64,000 nucleotides of DNA from Drechmeria coniospora (taxonomy: Eukaryota > Ascomycota > Sordariomycetes > Hypocreales > Ophiocordycipitaceae), in NCBI RefSeq assembly GCF_001625195.1, contig NC_054391.1:4103157-4167156 (forward strand). The letters are read 5' to 3'. Numbering within the stretch: the first letter of the stretch is position 1; each line of letters opens with the position of its first letter. Both the position numbers and the translations under genes were made by a program. The notes beneath the pieces are model-generated. The model ran no database searches. It saw only the letters and a program-made list of their open reading frames with translations, and was not told the DNA's origin. Below, in pieces: positions 21,067-32,405 of this stretch.

Positions 21067-23474
21067 CTACGTGGAACCGTATGCCTCGACGGCGCCCGTC
21101 CTTGCACCCTCCTCCCTCGCATCGTCCTCCTGGTGCCTCGTCGCGTCGTCCCCTTCGATGAAGCCGTCGGGATCGCACACCCTTTCCAGGTTGATGCGGT
21201 GCATGGCCACGAAGCGTCGCACCGCTTCCTTGTCGAGCCGCACCCGAGGTACTTGCCCGATCGGCACTTGCGACTCCTCTGCCTTGTAGCTGCTGCCGTT
21301 GCCGCCGCCGAAGCTGCTGCCAAAGCTGCTGCCGTTGCCGTTTTTGGTATTCTTGCTGCCGCAGTCATCGCTAGTGTTGTCGGCGTCTGCATCTCCCGCC
21401 TGTCCGGCCTCGGCGTTGCCATCGGCGCCGGGCCCGACGTGATACTCCAAGGAGCCCTCCCGGGCTGGCTTTCCCGGTCCCATGCCGGCGTCTTGGACGA
21501 TACCCATCTCGCGCAGGACCGCGAGGCAGTCCTCCAACGAGATCCACGTCCCTTGACTGACGTCGACCACGTCGACCAACATCTCCCGCGCCCCCGCCTG
21601 CTGCTGCTGCTGCTGCTGCTGGTCTAGGTCCACGTTCAGCAGCCAGCGAGCGATTTCTCCGGACCAGTACCGCCTGTACCCTTTCTTGCCGAGATCGGAT
21701 ATGGGCTTCTCCGGTCCGCCCAAGACGCCCTCGCGCCGCGAAATCTCGTAGGATGCGCCCATGAGCAGGGCGCCGAGTCCCTTGCGCTGCCAGGGCGGAA
21801 ACACGAGGATGCAGGCGAGGTTGTTGTTGTCCCACGACATCTTCTCCTTGGAAAAGAAGCCCGTGATCTGCGGCGGCCGTCGCGAGGGAGCGGTGCCGTC
21901 GGCCGCCGCCGGCGGTGGCGTGTAGACGAGCAGGAAGTAGTTGAAGCCGGTGACGTCGAAGAAGACCGACTTGTTGTCGAGGAAGAGCTTGGCGAACAGC
22001 GACAGGTTCTGGCAAAATAGCTGGCACATCCGACTCGGGTCAGCGACGAGGGAACGAGCAGACGACAAAGGAAGCGGAGGAAGCAGCTGGCGGGCCGGCG
22101 GCGTGGGAGGAGCCGCGAGGCGCGTGTGCCCCGATGCCGATGGGCTGTGGGGGAGGGGAATGGCCTTACCCCCTCTCGTTCGCCGTCGACCTCCCAGATG
22201 CTCCATTCCCCCTCGTCCTGCACCATTTCTTCGACGTAGCGGACGCCCCCGTCGCCGCGCCTCCGTTTGATACCGGCCGCCTTTCCGTCGTTGGCGACGA
22301 GAATCTTCCGCTTGCCCTTGGGGTGGAGGTAAATCTTCCTCCCCGGCACCCGTCCGTCGCGCTCGCACAGCCGGACGTGGCCCCTCCACGCGACGAGCTC
22401 CTTGGCGTACTTGAAGCACACGGGACAGACGTAGAGCCTTTCGAGCATCGGCTGCTGTTCGCGTTCCTTCTTCGACGATGACTTGCCGCCGTGGCCCCGG
22501 TCGCCGTCCTTGGTCGCGCCCGCGCCCGAGCGGGGGTTCGCCGACGTGTCGCCGAGGACTTCCTTGCCGTAGTAGCTCGGGTACCAAGTTCGGAAGCAGA
22601 GGTTCCCCAACACGACCTTATCGATGTTGCGGTCTGCCCTCGGCGGACCCCGCGTCGAGCCGGGCACCGTCGGCGGCTTCGGCGGCGGCACCGGCGTCAC
22701 CACGGGAACGGGTGGCCTGTCGAGAGCCGGAGGCGGCGGCGGAGCGGATGGGCCATGAGGTCGCACGAGCGACGACTGCACCCGTCCGGGCAGGTGAGGC
22801 TGGGGGACGTGGTAGGTGATCTCGGGCGCCACGAGGTCGGACGGTCGGATGTTCTCCTTCATGTTCGTCCCCGTCGCCTGCCGCGGCAGCATCGGGGACG
22901 AGACCTTGGTCGCCATCGGCGGGAGGGGCACGGGCGTCTCGGGATGTCGCGAGTCCAACGAGATCTTGCGCGGGCGTCCGCGGCCTCGCTTCGCCGGCGG
23001 CGGTGGCGGAGGGATCGCCTGGCTTGTAGGTGCCGTTGGGGGGGATGACGACGGCGCTGCTGCTGGCGGTGCCGCTGCGGGTGGTGGTGGTGGTGGTGGT
23101 GATGGTGGTGATGGTGCTGCTGCTGCTGTTGCTGCTGCTGTCGAGAGCGCTGTGCGTCCTCGTGGTGCCGGCGGTGCCGGCGGTGCTGACGATGGTGTAG
23201 CTGACCAAGGAGTTGCTGACCTAGGTGCTGCTGCTTCTATCGTCCGCGTCGAGCGTGCTGACCGTGCTCGCATGGATGCTGATGGAGCTGGAGGAGCGGT
23301 GGGAGCTGCTGCGGCGGCCGTCAGAGGCAGCAGGGGTGGCAGTACAGGCGTCTGGCGCGTCACACGTCGCTGTACGCGTGCCTCGGACGGCGCTTCCGCC
23401 GCAGCTTCAGTGGGGTGTCTGCCCACTCGGTGGCCTGATGCTGCTGCTGCTGGATACTTCCTCTTCGGAGCCAT
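21067..23474 (-). CDS. MYST-family histone acetyltransferase (Sas2-like)
   Basis: Two exons on the minus strand (23474-22170, then 22020-21067) encode 752 aa; the 149-nt intron has donor GTAAGG. The N-terminal third is Ala/Pro/Ser-rich and disordered, with an AT-hook KRGRGRPRK near 161-170. A C2HC zinc finger (CPVCFKYAKELVAWRGHVRLC) lies near 350. The HAT core contains LFCQNLSLFAKLFLDNKS, DVTGFNYFLLV, the cysteine in NNNLACILVFPPWQRKGLG, which also carries the acetyl-CoA motif near 512, and GGPEKPISDLG. A long insertion separates zinc finger and core. The wording of the core suggests the Sas2 branch, which acetylates H4K16 in yeast, but this is inference. The C-terminal tail has eight glutamines and Gly/Ser/Asn-rich stretches. 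The ATG at 23474 is preferred over one at 23618 for its context and MAPKRKYP start. Confidence 0.92.
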
Positions 23475-24308
23475 TGCTGCTCCAAGTCCGAGCCGGGGAC
23501 GAGGCGGCGACGATGTAGGAGCCGTCCGTGCTCCCGACACGGGCGGGCATGCGTGGTTCCCTCCTTCGGCCGCCCGGTGGTGAATGAATGGGCGAGGACG
23601 CCGTCGTGGGCGATGCAATCAATGGCAATCAACTATGGGGCTCGTATCCGTACCCTCGTACTCGTACTCCGGAAATCGTATTGCTATCGCCGCCGGATGG
23701 GCATGCCGGTCGGGTTCGCGGGAATACAAGCTTTCGCCGTGGCTGTGACGCAGGCAAGGCGACGATGGATCGATCGGAGCGAGTGTTGAAGCAAAGGGAG
23801 GGGGCGAGAGGCAGAGGCAGAGAGAGGAGTGGGTGAAAGAGTTGGAGATGGCAGCTTGGACGAAACCAGGGCTGGCATATGTCAAGATTCACCGTCACGT
23901 GCTCTTTCCATCTTCACTTTCGAGTTAAAACAGGCAGCTGGGCAGGTAGTCGAGCAAACGATTAGACAACCAGGCAAAGAAGTAGCAGGTCATGGCTTCC
24001 AGTCTTCTTCCTCTTTGAAATCATGTCAGAAGGGCTGGTCGCACAACATACCTGCTGATTTCGTGATGACTCAAGTGCTCACCATCTCCAGCAGGCAATC
24101 CCATCTGAACCCGCACGCTCCAGGAAGCGCAGACATAATAAGTACGCATAACGAACGCCAATTGCATACGTGCACCTCTGGTCATTCATTGAAAGATGAA
24201 ATAAAAAAATTGCAGTGCAAGCAAGTCTCGCTCTCTCTCAGTCAATCGCTATTTTGGTATGAGAGGAACAAAACTCAAAAAGAAAATTTGAAGCCGGAAG
24301 GCAACCTT
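23475..24308. other. Upstream region of the MYST gene
   Basis: No gene is visible. This should contain the MYST promoter and 5' leader. Stretches around 23660-23690 are rich in TCGTACTCG words. A frame running from 23829 through the tRNA is spurious. Confidence 0.6.
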
Positions 24309-24400
24309 CGACAGAGACAGGATTCGAACCTGCGCGCGCGAACGCAACACATCACATCGGTGATTCGAGTGTGTCCCTTTAACCACTCAGGCACTCTGCC
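24309..24400 (-). tRNA. tRNA-Ser(CGA): tRNA-Ser(CGA) with an 11-nt intron
   Basis: Read on the minus strand, the acceptor stem GGCAGAG pairs with CTCTGTC and is followed by discriminator G73, as expected for serine. The D-arm is GCCTGAGTGGTTAAAGG. The anticodon loop reads C-T-CGA-A. A long variable arm (type II, TGCGTTCGCGC) and a T-arm GCAGGTTCGAATCCTGT complete the fold. The anticodon stem ACACA pairs with TGTGT only if an 11-nt intron (24353-24363) after position 37 is removed. Fungal tRNA-Ser(CGA) commonly carries an intron at this site. It decodes UCG. Confidence 0.94.
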
Positions 24401-26091
24401 GTTGAACAGGCTTGATCCGCTTGTTGTTGAAAAAAGTCACGCTAATGCATACTATATCCCTACAGCGCCATTCTCACTCGCCTAACCACATTTGACTCAC
24501 CCCAATTCACCAAGCATGCTGTAAATACGGAGCAATGAGGATGCATTAGAATATATGAATCACCATCTTCCTGTAACTACCACTTCGTTCGTGACTTGTG
24601 CATCGGCCATTATCGCGTTCCGTAGTCTCCAAAATTTATCCTACTTTTCATTTTGCATTTTCTCTCTTGTCCAGTTGTTCACCCTCAAGATTTATATCAC
24701 AACGCCGGCATTCAGGGATTGCCGAGATCGCTACCCTACACCAGGGTGGGGATACTGGACGGTATCACCAACCACTTGCCGTTATTCCATCGTCTTCGAG
24801 GTCATATTTTGTCCTCTTTTCACCATCGCGATTGAGCAGAGACGAGAGTCAGAAATCGCGGGGCAGGAAGACCCGTACAAATACATACTTCCTGGAGCTG
24901 TCAAGACCGTGCATTGCCCGCTCGCGGTTGCTCACTGTCATTGGGAGCGACGATATATCGTACATCGCCGTCTCGTTCTAGCCCTGACCATTGTCCACAG
25001 CTTCACCTGTCCCGTGTTCAAGCTTTACCTGTCCCGTGTCCAAGCTTCACCTGTCATGTGTCAAGCTCCACCGTCGTCTTGACGTGCTTATTGTTTGCTT
25101 GCTCAAGCTGTCGGACCCCATGTCGGCTGGCCGGAACCAATTCTGGTCGATTCAGACTCATTCGTCACAACCCACCTCCCGTTGTACGTGCTTGTCTACG
25201 TCATATCCACGATGGCATGAGTTCGAGCACGTTGTATTCGACATCACCGTCGAGGTCCTGCTGGGTACACTTTCGTCCAGCTTGGACTTGGTGCAGCATC
25301 TCCTGCCGCCGGGAATGGTCAAGGCTTGACAGGCTTTGATGCTTGGACTGACGATGAAGCGTCTCGCCCTCGCTTGAATAGGCACTGTACAGTAGAACAG
25401 AATACCTGCTTCAGATGTACATTGCTCACGATGGAGGCCACTTCATGAGGATGATGCGAAGCCCATCACCGATTTCGTCCGCTGACCGTTGCGACCCCCC
25501 CACCCCCATCGATCGCTCGCTCAGCCGACTTGCCGTGGCATCCATTATTTCACCAGTTCGATGTCGTGATTTGCATCCAACCACGGCACGGCCCTGTTGT
25601 CGACAGTAACGGGATAATTGTGTGAAATGGCCTTGATTTGTCTCCACGATTGGATTTCCACGGAGCCCTCTGGATCATGTGTGAGCCTGTGGGGCCTAAA
25701 GTCTCGGCAAGGACGGATCCTTCAGGGCAGGGTCCAACGGCGATGCCATAAGTATGAGCGATAAATACACCGTGGAACCGATGGACATGACAAGTACAAA
25801 TGAAACTGGATTCTCATCACGACGCACTAAGTAGTATCTACTGTAGTACACAGCAGCCCCGTGAAGCTGCCGCCCCCAAGATCGTCCCCCCCCTTCACAG
25901 ACCACATCCAGCCCTCCCTCGCACATCTCCACGCTCGCCCAGCAATCAACCCAATGGCGATTATTAGGTAAATTAAGAAGACGTACCCCGAGGCGTCATG
26001 ATGGCCGGGGCAACGCGTGTACGCGGTGCTCCGGAGACCCGTTCGTTGCTGCAGGCCCCAATGATAGATTGGTCGTATGACAAACAGGAAT
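24401..26091. other. Intergenic, tRNA-Ser to the RPN3 3' end
   Basis: This stretch is AT-richer than the exons. A 175-codon open frame from 24555 lacks any recognisable motif and overlaps a short tandem repeat, so it is not called. A 22-bp repeat lies at 24999-25072. No RNA gene other than the tRNA was seen. Confidence 0.55.
24999..25072 (+). repeat. 22-bp tandem repeat, about 3.4 copies
   Basis: Units begin AGCTTCACCTGTCCCGTG at 24999, 25021 and 25043 (22, 22 and 21 bp), with a partial fourth copy AGCTCCACC from 25064. The units differ by a few substitutions, so it is an aged minisatellite-like array. Confidence 0.85.
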
Positions 26092-28049
26092 TTACATGCC
26101 CTCAAACTCGCCGCCGAGGTCGTCTTCATCTAGGTCGCCTTCTTGTATCTCCTTGGCCATCTCCCGTTCGCGTTCGCGGGCCTCCTGAGCATTCTTCAGC
26201 TCGAGGCGATGCTGATTCATCGGGAAGCGCATAGCCTACGCAATTAAACTCGTCAGTGGCCGGAGCAGGGGGGAGCAGGGAGGAGCGGGGGAAAGCAGGG
26301 GGCCATCGGAGTGCAGCAGGAAAAGAGGAGGCAAGGGAATGGCGGACGGATCGGAGGGGTATACCTTGACGCTTTCGTCGTGCAGCGCGAGGCACGCTCG
26401 GATGCGGTCGTGGAAAGCCTCGCCCGGTTCTCTCGTGGCGTAGACGTCGCCGACCTCCTTGCTCTTCATGAATCCGTGCTCCCTGTCGAGCGTGGCCTCG
26501 ATGACGCCATCCCGGATAGCCTTGGCGACGATGTACTCTGCAGACTCCTCGCTACCGAGGTGCAGGCGGATACAGATGTCGCGCAGGGAAATTCGAGAGT
26601 AGGACAGGGACATCATGCGGATGCCCGTCTTGATGACGTTTTGCCGCAGGCGCAGGATGAGCGAGTAGGTGCCGTCGCGTCGGAAGGCGTCGGCGTGGTC
26701 GGCGATGGCGACCTCAAAGTCCTCGAGGTTGCCGACGCGGACCGCCTGCACGAGCAAGAAGTACGGGTGCAGCGCATCCTCGAGCGAGGGGAGGCGGAAC
26801 GTCGCCCTGTCGGGGATGTCGCCCATCAGGAGCTCGACGACCATGAGCAGCTTGGTCGCCGTCTGGGAGAAGCCGACGGCGCAGCTGCTCGAGGGCGCCT
26901 TGCGCGTCGCCGCCGTGAGATGCTCGTGCGCCTCCGTGTAGCGCAGCTGGATGGCTCTGATGCGGCCGAGGTAGTAGAGGAATCGGGCAACCTGGTTGTT
27001 CGCCGCGTTCTCGGGGAACTGCGTGTGCGACACCAGCAGGTCGGCCTGGTTGATGTGAGACGTCAGGAGGTAGCTTCGCAGCAGCAGGACGATGACCGAG
27101 GCCTGTGTGTCGATGTCCTTGCGCAGGACGGCCGTTCGGAGGGCCGCGAGCAGCGTCGGTCTTATGGCCACCATCGGAGACTCGGGCGATGGCGGCAGCG
27201 TCGCCATGTGCTCGCAGAAGAGGGAGTAGTAAAAGTACACCTTGGCGGAGAGCGAGTCGAGGGTGCGCCGATTGAGCGACTGGACACGGCCGGCGAGGTA
27301 TTGGGAGAACTCGGCGCCCTTCTGGTACATCATGCTGTCGAACAGGTAGACCTGGACGAGGATGCCGAGGAACACGTCAATCTCCGGCATGACGTCTTTG
27401 CTCTCCTTCTTCGCCCCGTTCTTCCCGGCCGGCTTGTCGCCGTCGACCTCCATCTCAGGGCCGGGCTGACGGCCCAGCGGCATGCCCTCGCAGCCGACGG
27501 CGACGAGGAGCTTCTTGGCCACGTTCCCGGATGCGACCGTCGCCGGAAAGGTTTCGACGATGACCTGGCCGATGATCTGCGGCGTCAAACGCTTGCGGAT
27601 GAGGGAGATGGATCGCAGGGCTCGCAGCGAAAATCGGGCGTCGAACAGGGCAACGGCGCGATCTAGCAAGGCAAAATTGCTCTTGATGTCTGTCACGGGA
27701 GAGCAGAGAGAGCATGTCAGCCGCACCATCTGTGAGACGCTCACGAAGCTCCGTCGGCGTGCACCGCCGGCTAGCCGATCGACTTACCCGATGCTGTTTG
27801 CGTTGCCGGATCAACCTTGACCTCGTCGTCGTCGGCGGCACCGTCATCGTCCATCGAGACATCGCCGTCGGCGTCTTGAGGCTGCTTCGACGACTTTGAT
27901 AGAGGCACGACCACCGTCATCTCCTCATCGCCATCCCTGGCAGCCTTTTTGCCTTTGCCCTTGGCGTCCGTCATCTCGACATCGGCCTTCTTCCGAACCC
28001 CGTTCTCGACCGGGTCGTTGCCGTTGCTTTCGGGGGTTTTGCCGGGCAT
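26092..28049 (-). CDS. RPN3: 26S proteasome regulatory subunit Rpn3
   Basis: Three exons on the minus strand: 28049-27788, 27689-26365 and 26235-26092, giving 576 aa. The N-terminus is charged and disordered, with acidic clusters around DGDVSMDDDGAADDDE. The body holds helical repeats and a PCI domain; conserved pieces include ARFSLRALRSISLIRKRL, the PCI segment YSRISLRDICIRLHLGS and AEYIVAKAIRDGVIEATLD. The C-terminus reads AMRFPMNQHRLELKNAQEAR and ends GGEFEGM, as in other fungal Rpn3 proteins. It is a scaffold subunit of the 19S lid. Introns of 98 and 129 nt have donors GTAAGT and GTATAC. The last intron separates the short C-terminal exon, which would be missed by a single-frame search. 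Confidence 0.96.
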
Positions 28050-29427
28050 GGCGGCCGACGAGACTGAAGTCGATGGGGGGGAAGTGGTGGTGGTGACTCC
28101 TGAGATGAGGGTGTCGATGACGAGGGTACGGCGGCGGCGAGGCAGAAGGGAAGCTTTTCCGTGACGAACCGGTGCGAAGGCGCGTGCCGGTCACTGCCTG
28201 CTCACTCGCTTCAAGGGGGCGCACCGCAAGGTACCGATGGAGGCGTCAAAGGAGAGCTCGCACGTTGCCGCCGGATGGGACGTTGCGGCAAAAGGTGACG
28301 GAAGGGAGATTGCTCTGTTGGAGGCTTGAATACTGGTTGTCGTTGGTCTCGGGACCGGTCTTGACAGTTGCGAGAAGGTTCAAGCTCGGATTGGGAACTT
28401 GGGGCGACCAGGTGTGCAGAGAGAGAGGTACGGAGTAGGGTATCTACTCCGTGGTAGGGATACATGGAAGGCCGCGGAGTTGACACGCGCTTGCAGGTAC
28501 CCGGTACGTGCACCGTACGCCAAGCTGGTACTCGTTCATGTACTCTCAGTATTACAGCACATGTACTTAACATGTGCACTACGAAATGGTCCAAGCACCG
28601 CTGGCCAGTGAGACGTGTGCATGTAACGTAGTCAGCAGCTGAAAATATGGGTCCGCTGGCGAGTGACGTTGTTCACCTGGTGCCTAAGGCCCAGGGGCCT
28701 ATCACAAGACCCGTACTTCCTCACTCTACCTGTATAGTGCTGTACATGTAGTTGCTAGCCGCGCAAGCTACTGTCCATTGCCTGTACTCTGCCCCCTGTG
28801 CTTTGATTTACAAGCTCAGCATATGTGCCTCGATTATTCGCGCCATATAGGTGCTGAGGAGACAGAAAGGCGAGTGGTGAATTTCAACGCGACGCGCAGA
28901 AAGTCGCCAGAAAATAATACCTCATACGATGGAGAGGTTGCGGAGCCGTGGCACAAATGGTAGCAGCATGCTAGCTGCGTCCCTTGGCCCCTTGCCTTTG
29001 ATCAAGCAGACGTCGCCTGCGACGGAAAGCGATTCGTGAAACATGAGTTTTTGGCCATGTACAGTAGGCTCGTCTCTGCAGGTTCGTGCAAGATAACTCC
29101 CACCCTGGATGCTGCTTGGTATTCAATCTACCTCATCAATTATCGCATCAAGTTTATGCCTGCTCGACTAGCTCTCCACGCCAAAAAGAAAGTCCGTCAC
29201 CCTAACCGTATCGCCTCGTGAGCAATGCGGTTGGAGAGAGGGTTCGAAAAAAAAAAGTGTTTGCTTGACATGTCCCCAAACGCCAGGCTCTAGGTTTCCC
29301 CCACCAAAGAAGGCCCAATGCTGTCCAGCGCGATCGAGAGTGTCAGTAGGAGTGTGAGTAGGAGTGTGAGTAGGAGTGTGAGTGAGTGAGTGTGAGTGTC
29401 AAGGTGTGTATGCCGGGTGTGCCCGTG
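28050..29427. other. Intergenic, RPN3 upstream to the TAF12 3' end
   Basis: No gene is supported. It holds the RPN3 promoter next to 28050, GTAC/CTCCGTA words at 28430-28570, and a GTGTGAGTAGGA simple repeat at 29341-29399. I checked around 28930 for a tRNA-like fold and found none. Confidence 0.6.
29341..29399. repeat. Simple repeat, GTGTGAGTAGGA units
   Basis: About 60 bp of GTGTGAGTAGGA-type units degenerate to GTGAGTGAGTG at the right edge. It lies just beyond the TAF12 stop codon, in its probable 3' UTR. Confidence 0.85.
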
Positions 29428-31730
29428 CTAGACATCTCCCTTGCCCGGCATGACCTTGGCTGCTTGCACCGCACTCATCTTCGCTATCCACCCCGCCGAT
29501 GGCTGTACCTTGCGCACCGTTCGAAGCTCGTCCGACGAGTATCCGGGTACGCGGATGTTGTACTTTCGCTCGAGAACGAGTTGGATGTCGCGAATCTCGA
29601 GCACCTTGGAACCGCGCTCTTTGGCGTTGCGGCATGCCGAGTGGAGGACGTTATCCACGAACGAGTCGGTCATGTGCAAGATGTTCTGGAAATGGAGAGG
29701 TCAGCCGGGGGGTCTTGTTCCATTCGCCGGCGGGAGGGGGCCAAACTTGCCTCTTCGACTTCGGGCGCCAGCAGGTTGCCGTCGTGACCTTCAGCGGACC
29801 CGCCGCACACCTGCCGGACCAACTCGTCGAGCTTCTTCTTGCTCAGCACATGGTCGCCCTCGGCATAGTGGTTGTATGCGGGGACTCGCGCAACAGGCGG
29901 CTGATTCATGACGCCTCCGAGGGTGCCCGTCCCTTGGGACATGGTTGGCCGTCCTGCGCTGACGCCGCCACCCATGGCCACGCCCTGAGGAACGGCCGTC
30001 GCTTTCTCGGGAAGCTGTTTTGGGATCGGCATCTTGGCCGTGATTCCTGCCTGCTGCTGTGTTGGGTGCGCGTGCGGATGACCTTGCTGCTGCTGCTGCT
30101 GTTGCACGAGTCCAGGATTCATCGCTCCCGCGTTTGGCGTGCCGACGCTCTGCTGCTGGCCTTGAACGGGTGCACTTCCTGGCGTGGTGCCGGATGCTCG
30201 TTGGTTCGCAAGAGACATGGCGGCCGAGTGGCTCAGTGCCCGGGTCGACCCTGCTGCGGTCACGGGCGTGGACGACGCCGACCGACCTCTTGCAGCACCC
30301 TGAGCTTGGCTTGTGGGGGTCTGCGACTGCGCTTGCGCTTGCATCATGGACGACGCAAGCGCCGTGTTCACCGGAGCCGGGCGCCCTTGCTCCGGCTTGA
30401 TTGCCTGCGGCTGACCCTGCTGCTGTTGAGAAGGCTGCACCGTGTTCAGCGCCGGCCGAGGCTGCGCCTGCGGCGGCGCCCCGTTGACCGACGCCCCCTT
30501 GCTGGCCGCCAGCTTCTGCTGGTTCTTGGCTGCTTCCAAGGGGGCATTCACGACCGCCGATGCGGGGCCTTGGCTCGCAGGTACCGGCTTGCCTTGGTTG
30601 CCTTGGGCGGCATTGGCAGCCGCCGATTGCGTCGAATCCGCTTGCTGGCCAGCCTGGGCGGCTGCCGGACCAGCTCCAGCGGCCTGCCCGGCCTGCTGCT
30701 GGGCACTGGCTTGAATGCCCTCCTGCTGCTTACGGACGTTCTCCACCCACTTGTGGGCGTCCGAATGGACTTTGAGATGCTCGTTTCGTTGCTTGTTGTA
30801 CTGCCGCAGTTCATCATCTTTGAGCGGCTTGCCTGCCTGAGCCCTTTCCTTGAAGAACTTTTCCATGGCGGCCACCTTGGCCTTGCTGTTCTCCATGGTG
30901 AACAAGGCTCGTGCATATCTTTCCTTCATTTCCTCAACCCATCTGGCAATTTCCGCCGGTGACTTGTCGGCCCATTGCGAGGGCGTTCGGAATGTCATCT
31001 TGCTGGCGTGCTGGAGTATGACGTCGGGTATTTTAGGCCTTGCCGCCACGGCTGGCGCACCATTCGGCCCAGCTTGGACGAGGCCCTGACCTTGGCCAGG
31101 AGCACCGGTGCCAGTGTTGCCTCCCTGCGAGGCGCCGCTGTTGGCCACCGGCTGTTCTTGCTTCGGTTGCTGCTTCGGTTGCTGTTGAGCTTGAGCCTGG
31201 GCCTGGGCCTGGGCCTGGGCTTGGGCTTGAGCCTGGGCTTGGGCTTGGGCTTGAGCTTGAACCTGAGCCTGAACCTGAGCCTGTACGGCCGGAATTTGCT
31301 GCTGCTGCTGCTGCTGCTGCTGTGTGGGTGGAGGTCTGGCAGGTGCCTGGCCAGCGGCCAGCTGCTGACCTGGCTGCTGAGCAGCTTGTTGTTGCTGCTG
31401 CTGCTGCTGCTGCTGGTGTTGCAGATGCGCATGGCTCCTACGCTGCTGTATCTTGCCGATGAGCATGCGGGAAAACTCGATTATCTTTTGTCTCGCTGCC
31501 AGTTGGTCCTGACTTCCGGATGGGGAGGTGTTGGCCTTATTCCACAATCCTCGCAGCCCCTGTTCGTACTTTGTCTTTTCATCGTCGCTGAGCATGGGTA
31601 GGCTCCGGATCTGCTGCGGCTGGTACATGGGCGTTTGCCGCGGTTGCTGACCGGCCTGCGGCTGCGGCTGCGGTTGCGGCTGCATCTGTCCCTGCTGGAG
31701 CATCTGTCCCTGCCCCTGACTGGGATTCAT
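29428..31730 (-). CDS. TAF12: TFIID/SAGA subunit TAF12
   Basis: Two exons on the minus strand (31730-29751, then 29685-29428) encode 745 aa. The first two-thirds are glutamine-rich and disordered, with several Q runs and a (QA)n tract encoded by 31185-31283. The C-terminus is the TAF12 histone fold: [20 protein letters not shown], then [20 protein letters not shown]. It pairs with TAF4 in TFIID and with Ada1 in SAGA. The intron at 29686-29750 (65 nt) starts GCAAGT and ends TTTCCAG. Only this GC-AG splice keeps the frame and joins LAPEVEE to NILHMTDSF. Start at 31730 is chosen over an in-frame ATG at 31799 because MNPSQGQGQ begins the low-complexity region directly. Confidence 0.94.
31185..31283 (-). 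repeat. Hexanucleotide repeat encoding (Gln-Ala)n in TAF12
   Basis: About 100 bp of GCCTGG/GCTTGG/GCTTGA units encode alternating Gln-Ala on the minus strand. Synonymous third-base variation suggests an older, partly stabilised repeat. Plain CAG runs flank it nearby. Confidence 0.85.
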
Positions 31731-32093
31731 GATACTCGTACTCGGGTGTCGAAGGCGTTTGGAGGTTGTCGATACAGGAGATGGCGGTTGGCGACGCACG
31801 TGGCGGCGCTAACAGATTTCTCTGTCGGTTCAGAGGTATGACGTCAAAGGCACTGCGGAATTCGATGAAAGCAATCAAGAGCTGATGGCCAATCTAACAG
31901 GGTAGGAACAACAAGATGGCTTTTGAATAGACGTCGCGCTGGGACGGACGTTAAGACTCATGCATGAGTCGATCAAGTCTCTGGGAGGACTCGCGAAGGT
32001 AGGTGGTTCGGGATTTCGGAAAATTATCGGCCCATCCCCGCGTCAGCACTCAATGTACTCCGTACTAAGCATTGATAGTTTGCAGACTGGGGT

Positions 32094-32405
32094 GGTCCGT
32101 TCCTTGCTACAGGTACCAAGCACTTGTAAATGTTACCATGTAATTACTTACTTACTTATGTGGTTGTATACAGTAATACAGTACGCTAGATGTAGGTGTA
32201 CTCTGTATTACCTGTAATATTCCTTAATTGTTTTGTAAACTTGCAAGCCGCAGGAAAGTGCGAAGTAAGTACGGAGTATGGAGAATCAATTGATGGTCCG
32301 TTCCCTGCTACAGGCACCAAGCACTTGTAAATATTGTAATGCTCTATTTGTTTTGTAAACTTGCAGCACGCAGGAAAGCACAATGTACGGAGAATCAATT
32401 AATGG
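32094..32405. repeat. Tandem duplication with an 81-bp length difference
   Basis: Module P (starts GGTCCGTTCC, ends CACTTGTAAAT) occurs at 32094 and 32295. Module Q (starts TTGTTTTGTAAACTTGCA, ends AATCAATTRATGG) occurs at 32228 and 32348. Order is P-Q-P-Q. The P to Q spacer is about 96 bp in the first copy and 15 bp in the second, so one copy gained or the other lost about 81 bp. Confidence 0.8.

Noticed and set aside
23829..24485. 218-codon frame reading through the tRNA gene
   Set aside because: It runs antisense through tRNA-Ser and has no conserved motif.
24555..25082. 175-codon open frame in the AT-richer gap
   Set aside because: No domain, coherent hydrophobic pattern or splice context. 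It overlaps a tandem repeat and the local composition is unlike neighbouring genes.
28930..29040. tRNA-like sequence near GGTAGCAGCATGC
   Set aside because: No acceptor or T-arm pairing could be drawn.
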